Assembly: GCA_964607765.1 (NCBI GenBank)
Contig: CAZSNT010000001.1
Span: 1-64,000, forward strand
Source: CAZSNT01 sp964607765
GTDB lineage: Bacteria > Verrucomicrobiota > Lentisphaeria > Oligosphaerales > JABHEG01
Direction: 5' to 3'
DNA length: 64,000 nucleotides
Shown: in pieces, positions 56,521 through 62,103 of the stretch
Position numbering within the stretch: position 1 is the first letter of the stretch
How the letters are laid out: the number at the start of each line of letters is the position of its first letter
Notes under the pieces: model-generated
Told to the model about the DNA's origin: nothing
Seen by the model: the letters and a program-made list of their open reading frames with translations, nothing else
Database searches by the model: none
Program-made: the position numbers and the translations under genes

Positions 56521-56549
56521 CTAATAGCAGGCTGTTGCGGAATGCGCAA
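56521..56549 (-). promoter_or_regulatory. Candidate sigma-70 promoter of pilin A transcript
   Basis: Minus strand TTGCGC, 17 nt, TATTAG. It lies just downstream (in the direction of transcription) of the twin dyads at 56593-56628, and implies a leader of about 930 nt. The equivalent site at pilin B (59071-59101) reads TTGCGC, 19 nt, TATATT. Confidence 0.35.
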
Positions 56550-56592
56550 CTTTCTGAAACCTCGCCATTTTCGCATTTTCTCGAATCCGAAG

Positions 56593-56628
56593 CTACAAAT
56601 CGTGTAGGTGGGCCTACGCGTTTTGTAG
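56593..56628. promoter_or_regulatory. Twin 15-bp dyads, 21 bp apart (pilin A)
   Basis: CTACAAATCGTGTAG (56593-56607, perfect 5-bp arms) and CTACGCGTTTTGTAG (56614-56628, one mismatch), starts exactly 21 bp apart. The same CTACA-N5-TGTAG pair with the same 21-bp period occurs upstream of pilin B. Two helical turns of spacing places both sites on one DNA face, as expected for cooperative binding of dimeric regulators. Confidence 0.6.
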
Positions 56629-57221
56629 GTTGGCGGCCGGGAGGCCGGGGGCGGATGGCAGAGGCGCAGCCGAGCGGCTCCGTCTGGGGAGGCGAACAGG
56701 GCCCAAGAGTCGGCCACGGGAGATCCTCCAACGCAGCCTCAATTGCCGGAGCCGGAAAGAGGTCGGCGTTGGGGCCGGCGACGCGATTCACCTCCATGCC
56801 CCAGAGCACTGCCCTGGCCGTCGAGCTGCCGTCTGCGCTGGGACCGCCGAGCGCCAGTTCGGCTCCGGGAGGCACACCATAGGAGGGCGCTGAGCCGCGT
56901 TGGTGCTCGGCAGTCCCAGGCGGGAGATCCCGAAGCCGGGCCTGATTCCGGCCGGATCCCGCGTGGTCGGTTCGGTCGTTGGGTAGCGGACGGGGGGCAT
57001 TCCAGATGCGCAGACGCGGCGTCTCCAGGGCTTGGCGCCTTGGAAGCGTCGCGTCTGTGCACGCGTTCATGCATCGGGCATTCCGCGTCTGTGGTTGCGT
57101 GCGCACCTGCCGTTTCCCGTCTGGCCTTCGGCGCTTGTCTGTGGGGTTCGGGCGGGGCATGGCACAACACCTCTGGCTTGGCGTGGTACTGCGGTAGTGG
57201 CTACCGGGGGGGGTAAAGAGA

Positions 57222-57251
57222 GAGGCGTGACCGGGGATCCGGCCACGCCTC
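57222..57251 (-). terminator. Rho-independent terminator after pilin paralogue B
   Basis: Stem GAGGCGTG (57222-57229) / CACGCCTC (57244-57251) with an inner CCGG/CCGG extension, followed on the minus strand by TCTCTTTACC. It lies 31 bp after the pilin stop. Confidence 0.75.
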
Positions 57252-57281
57252 GCGTACGATCATATGATGCGTGCCGTCACA

Positions 57282-58064
57282 TTACGGACGGGAGTTGCCA
57301 CTGATCGTGTAGATGATGTCGTCGTCGCCGGGGGTGAGACCGTCGACCGCGTACAGCGTGTCGATTTCCTCATCCGGACCGGCGGTCATGACGATCACGT
57401 CTTCCTCGTAACCGCACGTGCCGTTGACAGCAGCGCCGACGGGCGGGCCACCGGCGTCAGCGTCGGAGTCGGCCAGAGCGTTGAGGTACTGCACGTTGAC
57501 AGCGTACCGGTTGCCCCAGGGATCGGGATCGATCGGAGCCGTCATGTACGGACCGCGCCAGGCGAACTCGCTGTTGAAGCCGCCGCTCTCGCTGCGAGCG
57601 AACATGGCATCAGCAGCCGGGTTCACGAGGTCAGTGGGCGTGCGATACGACACCGTGTTGGTGACCAGGTGATCCTCGAGGAAGTCGGTCAGGCCGTTGT
57701 CGACCTTTTTGTTCCAACTGTCGCCGACGATCGCGCCCACGTTGGTCTCGAGCTCGGGGATGTCGCCGTCCGACACCAGCAGGCGCACGCAGTTCGTGAT
57801 GACCTGATCCGGGGCCGCACCGCTGGCCGCTTCACGAGTGGCCTCACCGGTGAGCTCACCACCGTCCAGCAGGAAATAGCTGTTGGCGGTGTCTTCGATG
57901 AACATGCAGATGGCCATGCCGATGGCCTGGACGTCTTCACGAGCCCGGCAGACTTTGGCATTGCGGATGTAGCGATCGATCACGGGCATGAGGATCGCGC
58001 ACAGGATGGACAGGACGACCAGGATGATCGTCAACTCAACAAGTGACCAAGTGTTCTTACGCAT
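57282..58064 (-). CDS. Pilin paralogue B (type IV pilin/GspG-like)
   Basis: 260 residues from the ATG at 58064 (TTTGGAGG upstream, the same 5' context as pilin A); a longer frame from 58100 is less likely. Leader MRKNT, helix WSLVELTIILVVLSILCAIL, head with the same SYFLLDGGELTGEATREAAS, AWRGPYMTAPIDPDPWGNRY and final GDDDIIYTISGNSRP as paralogue A. Differences cluster in the middle (SDGDIPELETNVGAIVGD), so the variable part is probably surface-exposed. Recent duplication, including more than 1 kb of upstream DNA, is likely. Confidence 0.88.
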   Translation of the reverse strand: MRKNTWSLVELTIILVVLSILCAILMPVIDRYIRNAKVCRAREDVQAIGMAICMFIEDTANSYFLLDGGELTGEATREAASGAAPDQVITNCVRLLVSDGDIPELETNVGAIVGDSWNKKVDNGLTDFLEDHLVTNTVSYRTPTDLVNPAADAMFARSESGGFNSEFAWRGPYMTAPIDPDPWGNRYAVNVQYLNALADSDADAGGPPVGAAVNGTCGYEEDVIVMTAGPDEEIDTLYAVDGLTPGDDDIIYTISGNSRP

Positions 58065-58252
58065 TGTATACTTTCCTCCAAACGTCGTTTCTTCAGACAA
58101 GGTTCCGTTTCTGTGTCTACTACGTCGCCCTCTTTGCAGTCAGTGAACTGGCACATCCCGGGTGGTTGCCTGGGCAACTGCTCCCTTCCCGGGGCCTCGG
58201 CGCGAGTGGAATAGCTGCGGACACGCGCGCCGCGGTTGTGTCTTCCTCTCCT

Positions 58253-58268
58253 GCATCACCTCCTTTCG
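58253..58268 (-). promoter_or_regulatory. Far-upstream perfect Shine-Dalgarno (STAB-SD-like), pilin B
   Basis: Identical over 16 nt to the pilin A element (55755-55770): CGAAAGGAGGTGATGC on the minus strand, about 190 nt before the pilin ATG. Flanking sequence has diverged, so the identity suggests selection. Confidence 0.55.
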
Positions 58269-58485
58269 GGTACCCTCATGGCTCTATCTTGAATGCGGCT
58301 TCAGTCTGTTCGCTTCGGTTTTGGCGGAACCAAAGCGGATGATCCGGCCGCCCCACGCACCACGAGTTCAGTCTCTCCTGTTTTCCTGTGCTGCGACATG
58401 TCGTGCAGCACAACCCACATTCTGTGTAGCCGGCCGGTGCGTCCTGGTGAGGCGCACGCAGGAAACTCGACCCACAGACCCGATT

Positions 58486-58501
58486 GGCACGCTATATGCT
58501 C
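58486..58501 (+). promoter_or_regulatory. Outward sigma-54-like promoter near pilin B
   Basis: TGGCACGCTATATGCT, 15 of 16 matches to the -24/-12 consensus. Same orientation and about the same distance from the pilin (422 bp; pilin A 362 bp) as 55947-55962. Predicted RNA start near 58512, with no gene on this strand before 61,000. Confidence 0.5.
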
Positions 58502-58828
58502 CATCCCATTCGTCTGCGGAAAACACCGCAACGGACAGTCTGGTACGCAAGCAGGAAAGGACTTCAGATACAGTCAGTAATGACGGAAAGAGCAAGCCGC
58601 GGAACATGGCCGCTGCGAAGCGGGCGGGAGACTGCCCAAGTGCCATGTTGTGGAGTGTCAGGTGACTCACCGGTTGCCTCTCACGAAACGAACCAGCGGA
58701 ATGTGACTCGAAAGCGAAGCCGAGATGGTGTTCGGCGTCTGGGAAGGGCAGGCTTGAGACTGGGAAGTGCGGTGCGGAAGAAACCCGGACAGTGAAGTCC
58801 GGATGCTCTTAGGATTCAGAAGTCAGAC

Positions 58829-58920
58829 GGGCTGCCACCCGGAGACCTCAACAGCGACCGACACGTCGAACATGCTACCCCAGCAGACTGTCGTCTTTCA
58901 GGTCACCTCCTACCGGTTTC
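58829..58920. repeat. Conserved 90-bp block, copy B
   Basis: Partner of 56263-56352. The right end reads CAGGTCACCTCCTACCGG on the plus strand. TCACCTCCT could pair over 9 nt with the AGGAGGTGA of the far-upstream Shine-Dalgarno elements if transcribed from the outward promoter. Confidence 0.6.
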
Positions 58921-59070
58921 AATCCAAGTTGAGGAGTTCTGCTTCGATCCAGCGTTCCAGAGGATCTGCCAATCCCCGGTTTCGCTGCCGTTGCTTGCCG
59001 CGATGAAGTCCACTGCGACAGGCGAAAAGGTCCAAGCACGCACCTTGCCAAACTGCGCGGACGCAGATGC

Positions 59071-59101
59071 AATATACTGCGCAAGAGGGGATAGCGCGCA
59101 A
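59071..59101 (-). promoter_or_regulatory. Candidate sigma-70 promoter of pilin B transcript
   Basis: Minus strand TTGCGC, 19 nt, TATATT, just downstream of the twin dyads. The spacing is longer than ideal, and a second TTGCGC overlaps. Equivalent in position to 56521-56549. Would give a leader of about 1 kb. Confidence 0.3.
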
Positions 59102-59151
59102 TTTGGGTATTCAGAAAAAGTCTGAATTCGCAGCTTTGAGGCAGGTATAGT

Positions 59152-59187
59152 CTACATGTTTTGTAGGGCGTCCTACATGTTTTGGAG
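59152..59187. promoter_or_regulatory. Twin 15-bp dyads, 21 bp apart (pilin B)
   Basis: CTACATGTTTTGTAG (59152-59166, perfect arms) and CTACATGTTTTGGAG (59173-59187, one mismatch), starts exactly 21 bp apart, as in pilin A (56593-56628). Confidence 0.6.
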
Positions 59188-59228
59188 GTGCCGAAAATCA
59201 GGAGGGAAAGACTGTCATTTGCTGAAAA

Positions 59229-59489
59229 TCACCACGCGCCGTTCAGGGGGCGCGGGCAGTGGCTGTCGGCCAGGCGTGTCCTGACCGCAACCAAGCAGCC
59301 GCAGTGCCGGCAGGTCGAGCCGTACAGCAAGTCGGCACAGGCTTGACAGAGGGCGAGGCGCTCTGCCGCCAGCGTCTCATCTGCCAGGGCTTCACGCGGG
59401 TGCGCCGCTAGATATGACGCGATTACGCGCGCGATATCTTCCGGCCTGAGATGGACGGAGCCAGAGCAGCTTGGGCAGCGGGTAGGCAT
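59229..59489 (-). CDS. Small zinc-ribbon protein (DUF6171-like)
   Basis: 86 residues with Cys pairs CPSC (5-8), CQAC (48-51), CRHCGC (60-65) and a last Cys near the end (SHCPRP), followed by a terminal Trp. The block CRHCGCLVAVRTRLADSHCP resembles DUF6171-type zinc ribbons often found with phage or pilus-like clusters. Cytoplasmic, no signal peptide. It is the first minus-strand gene upstream of the pilin B region, 40 bp from the twin dyads. Role unknown. Confidence 0.7.
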   Translation of the reverse strand: MPTRCPSCSGSVHLRPEDIARVIASYLAAHPREALADETLAAERLALCQACADLLYGSTCRHCGCLVAVRTRLADSHCPRPLNGAW

Positions 59490-59497
59490 GGCGGTGA

Positions 59498-59525
59498 GTG
59501 TTCAGTGTTCGGTGTTCAGGTTTCA
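59498..59525. repeat. GTGTTCA heptad repeat
   Basis: Four 7-mers (GTGTTCA, GTGTTCG, GTGTTCA, GGTTTCA) just upstream of the zinc-ribbon start codon. Confidence 0.7.
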
Positions 59526-59546
59526 GGGGCAAAGGCCTGGGGATAG

Positions 59547-59771
59547 CGGTCGTCCCTGACCNNNNNNNNNNNNNNNNNNNNNNNNNNNNNNNNNNNNNNN
59601 NNNNNNNNNNNNNNNNNNNNNNNNNNNNNNNNNNNNNNNNNNNNNNNNNNNNNNNNNNNNNAACTGCGCACCACGTGTTCTTGCCTTACGCGGTGGAGAT
59701 CCGGTCGTCCCTGACCAACTGCGCACCACGTGTTCTTGCCTTACGCGGTGGAGATCCGGTCGTCCCTGACC
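59547..59771. repeat. 55-bp tandem repeat array containing the assembly gap
   Basis: Two perfect 55-bp copies at 59662-59716 and 59717-59771 start AACTGCGCACC. The 15 bp left of the gap (59547-59561, CGGTCGTCCCTGACC) equals the end of the unit. The gap therefore interrupts the same array, whose true copy number is unknown. There are no spacers between units, so this is not a CRISPR array. Confidence 0.9.
59562..59661. other. Assembly gap (100 N)
   Basis: Exactly 100 unknown bases, the default scaffold-gap size. The real length is unknown and probably more copies of the 55-bp repeat. Confidence 0.98.
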
Positions 59772-59785
59772 GGCTGTCTTGCGTT

Positions 59786-61270
59786 TTACGGCTCGACTGT
59801 CAGTATGGCCACGGCCCGTGCAGGCAACGGGATTGACACCGTTTGCCCGTCAGTTGTGATCCCAGTCAGAGGTTCGGGTGCCACGCGGCTGGGTTCGTCA
59901 AAGGTGTTGTGGCTCGTGATCGTCTCACCGGTCAGCACGCGCCCGTTCACGCGGCTCACGCTCATGCCGCGGAGTTCGCAGCCCAGCGTCGCGCTGTTAT
60001 TCGGGTCGCTGTTACACAGGGACACGCTGACCGTGCCGTCCTGGGCGCGTGAGGCGGAGGCGCTGAGGCCGGGGATGGCGTGCTCAGCTGCGCCGCAGTC
60101 ACTACAGGACAATTGGCTGGGCAAGCGGATGGCGTTCTGGTGTGCCTTGAGCATTTCGAACACATGGTACGTCGGGGTGAGGAGCATGCGTTCGCCCTCG
60201 GTCAGGATCATTGCCTGCAGCACGTTGATTGTCTGTGCAATATTGGCCATGCGCACGCGCTCGCAGTGTTCGTGGAAGATGTGGAGTGTGAGTGCGGCGA
60301 CGAGGGCGTCGCGGATACTGTTCTGCTGGTACAGGAAACCTGGGTTCGTTCCGGGCTCCACTGCGTGCCAGGCCCCCCATTCGTCCACGAACAGGGCCAC
60401 GCTACCGGCAGGGTCATAGCGGTCCATGATCGCGCGGTGTCCGGCGATGATCTCGTCCATGGCGAGCGCACGTTTCAGTTGCGCGAACCAGTCTGTTTCA
60501 TCAAAGGCGGTGGCCGAGCGGCTGGCTGCACCCGAGCCGCAGTAGTAGTGCAGGGCGAGGCCCTGGACCAGCCGCGGCCTGTCCCGGGCGACCTCGCGCA
60601 TGAGTACGTCGGTCCAGTGCCAGTTCCTGCCGTTCGGGCCACAGGCCACCCGGCAGAGCTCGTTGCCGCTCAGGTTCCGGCAATACGTGGCGTACCGGCG
60701 GTACTCATCCGCGTAGTACTCCGGGCGCATGTTCCCGCCGCAGCCCCAGTTCTCGTTGCCTACGCCCCAGAATCGGATCCTCCACGGCTCATCGCGGCCG
60801 TTACGGCGTCGCAGGTCGGCCATGGGGCTGGTTCCGTCGAACGTGAGGTACTCCACCCACCGCTGCATCTCCTGCACCGTGCCGCTGCCCACGTTGCCGC
60901 AGATATAGGGCTCGCATCCGAGTTGTTCACAGAGATCCATGAACTCGTGCGTGCCAAACGCGTTGTTCTCGGTCACTCCGCCCCAGTGTGTGTTGACCAT
61001 GGTGGGGCGCTCTGCCCGCGGCCCGATGCCGTCCGTCCAGTGGTATTCGTCGGCGAAACAGCCTCCGGGCCAGCGCAGGTTCGGGATGTGGATCGCGCGC
61101 AGTGCATCGACGACATCGGTGCGGATCCCGCGTACGTTCGGTATAGCTGAGTCTTCGCCGACCCAGACTCCGCCGTAAATGCAGCGCCCGAGATGCTCGG
61201 CAAAGTGTCCGTAGATGTGGCGGTCAATGACCGGGCCCGGCAGGTCCGCGTTCACGACAAGGCGGTTCAT
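59786..61270 (-). CDS. abfA: Alpha-L-arabinofuranosidase, GH51 family
   Basis: 494 residues, the usual size for intracellular GH51 enzymes. Starts with the typical IDRHIYGHFAEHLGRCIYGG. Candidate acid/base Glu173 in WGVGNENWG and nucleophile Glu297 in LFVDEWGAW. No signal peptide, so it should act in the cytoplasm on imported arabino-oligosaccharides. The C-terminal beta-sandwich is present (SVSLCNSDPNNSATL). 12 bp downstream of the TauE-like gene on the same strand. Confidence 0.93.
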   Translation of the reverse strand: MNRLVVNADLPGPVIDRHIYGHFAEHLGRCIYGGVWVGEDSAIPNVRGIRTDVVDALRAIHIPNLRWPGGCFADEYHWTDGIGPRAERPTMVNTHWGGVTENNAFGTHEFMDLCEQLGCEPYICGNVGSGTVQEMQRWVEYLTFDGTSPMADLRRRNGRDEPWRIRFWGVGNENWGCGGNMRPEYYADEYRRYATYCRNLSGNELCRVACGPNGRNWHWTDVLMREVARDRPRLVQGLALHYYCGSGAASRSATAFDETDWFAQLKRALAMDEIIAGHRAIMDRYDPAGSVALFVDEWGAWHAVEPGTNPGFLYQQNSIRDALVAALTLHIFHEHCERVRMANIAQTINVLQAMILTEGERMLLTPTYHVFEMLKAHQNAIRLPSQLSCSDCGAAEHAIPGLSASASRAQDGTVSVSLCNSDPNNSATLGCELRGMSVSRVNGRVLTGETITSHNTFDEPSRVAPEPLTGITTDGQTVSIPLPARAVAILTVEP

Positions 61271-61282
61271 GACGGCGGTTCC

Positions 61283-62047
61283 TCACGCTTTGACGAGCAC
61301 CATCACTCCGGCGATGATCAGGATCACAAGGATGCCGTAGCGGAGCAGCTGTCGCGGCACGCGATTGACGTAGCGTGCGCCGATGGCCGCTCCGATGATC
61401 ACACCGGGGACCAGGCCGATGACAGCCGGCCAGCACATGTGCCCCTCGGTGATGTGCGCGATCGCCGCCACGGCCAGCGATACGCAGGCGACCGCGCTGG
61501 TTGTTCCGACCGAGATGGGGCTGGGCAGCTTCAGTACAAGCAGAAAGACGATGACGATGATCGAGCCCGAGATGCTCGTGGCGCCCATGAGCGCACCCAG
61601 CACGAGGCCGAGGAACGGGGAAGCAACCAGCTTCCACCGGGGCACTTCCAGAACGCGTGGCTTGGGCTTCATAACCACGTAGCGGAGGAAGAGCAGCGCT
61701 GTGGAGGCGAGGATGATGACCCCGATGATGAACTTCAGCGGCAGCACTTCATTGATGGCGTCCGCGTGATAAGCGGCGAGGTACGAGGCCGGGATTGCGG
61801 TCACGCTGAAAATGCCGGCAATGCGCCATTCCACGTTCTTTTCCTTGCAGTGCTGCACCACGCTGGCCAGCATCATGACCACGCCGGCGAATCCCATGGT
61901 CCCAACCGCGATCACAGGCTCCAGGCCAAAGAAGATCATGAGGCCCGGCGTGCCCAGTATGCCCTTGCCGATGGCCGTGAACCCGACCATGAGCCCGACG
62001 ACCAGGCCCCAGAGCGCGTAGAGGAGTAAGAGAACTGGAAATTCCAT
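61283..62047 (-). CDS. TauE/SafE family membrane transporter
   Basis: 254 residues, about eight membrane helices. N-terminal half with GLMVGFTAIGKGILGTPGLM and the matching C-terminal half with LGALMGATSISGSIIVIVF, the two inverted DUF81 repeats. Family members export sulfite, sulfoacetate or other organosulfur anions. Substrate not predictable here. Probably cotranscribed with the arabinofuranosidase gene, without an obvious functional link. Confidence 0.88.
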   Translation of the reverse strand: MEFPVLLLLYALWGLVVGLMVGFTAIGKGILGTPGLMIFFGLEPVIAVGTMGFAGVVMMLASVVQHCKEKNVEWRIAGIFSVTAIPASYLAAYHADAINEVLPLKFIIGVIILASTALLFLRYVVMKPKPRVLEVPRWKLVASPFLGLVLGALMGATSISGSIIVIVFLLVLKLPSPISVGTTSAVACVSLAVAAIAHITEGHMCWPAVIGLVPGVIIGAAIGARYVNRVPRQLLRYGILVILIIAGVMVLVKA

Positions 62048-62103
62048 GGGGTTCCTTTGGGGTTCGATGTTTCGCGCAGGTAATTTACCGCACGGTTCGT
62101 GGA

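Larger units (their letters stand above)
55586..57281. other. Long gene-free upstream region of pilin A
   Basis: 1.7 kb without a convincing gene. In order from the pilin: a perfect far-upstream Shine-Dalgarno (55755-55770), an outward sigma-54-like promoter on the plus strand (55947-55962), a block conserved with the pilin B region (56263-56352), a sigma-70-like promoter on the minus strand (56521-56549), two 15-bp dyads 21 bp apart (56593-56628), then about 600 bp of GC-rich DNA with no visible structure, and the pilin B terminator. The same elements recur in the same order upstream of pilin B. Confidence 0.6.
58065..59228. other. Long gene-free upstream region of pilin B
   Basis: 1.16 kb without a credible gene. 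It holds, from the pilin outward: a GTTGCC/GGCAAC hairpin (58165-58178), the far-upstream Shine-Dalgarno (58253-58268), an outward sigma-54-like promoter (58486-58501), a stretch reminiscent of group II intron RNA (about 58700-58725), a CCGGAC/GTCCGG hairpin (58785-58802), the conserved block (58829-58920), a sigma-70-like promoter on the minus strand (59071-59101), an ATTCAGA/TCTGAAT hairpin (59109-59127) and twin dyads (59152-59187). Confidence 0.6.

Noticed and set aside
56306..57160. 284-codon minus-strand frame in the pilin A upstream region
   Set aside because: Only its last dozen codons are similar to the corresponding frame at pilin B (58875-59084); the rest is unrelated, so coding is not supported. 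The similarity is better treated as a conserved DNA/RNA block.
58919..59101. 60-codon minus-strand frame ending in a protein-like stretch (DPLERWIEAELLNLD)
   Set aside because: No counterpart at pilin A, start lies upstream of the putative promoter, no SD.
59547..59771. CRISPR-like array
   Set aside because: Units are directly adjacent without spacers and no cas genes are present.
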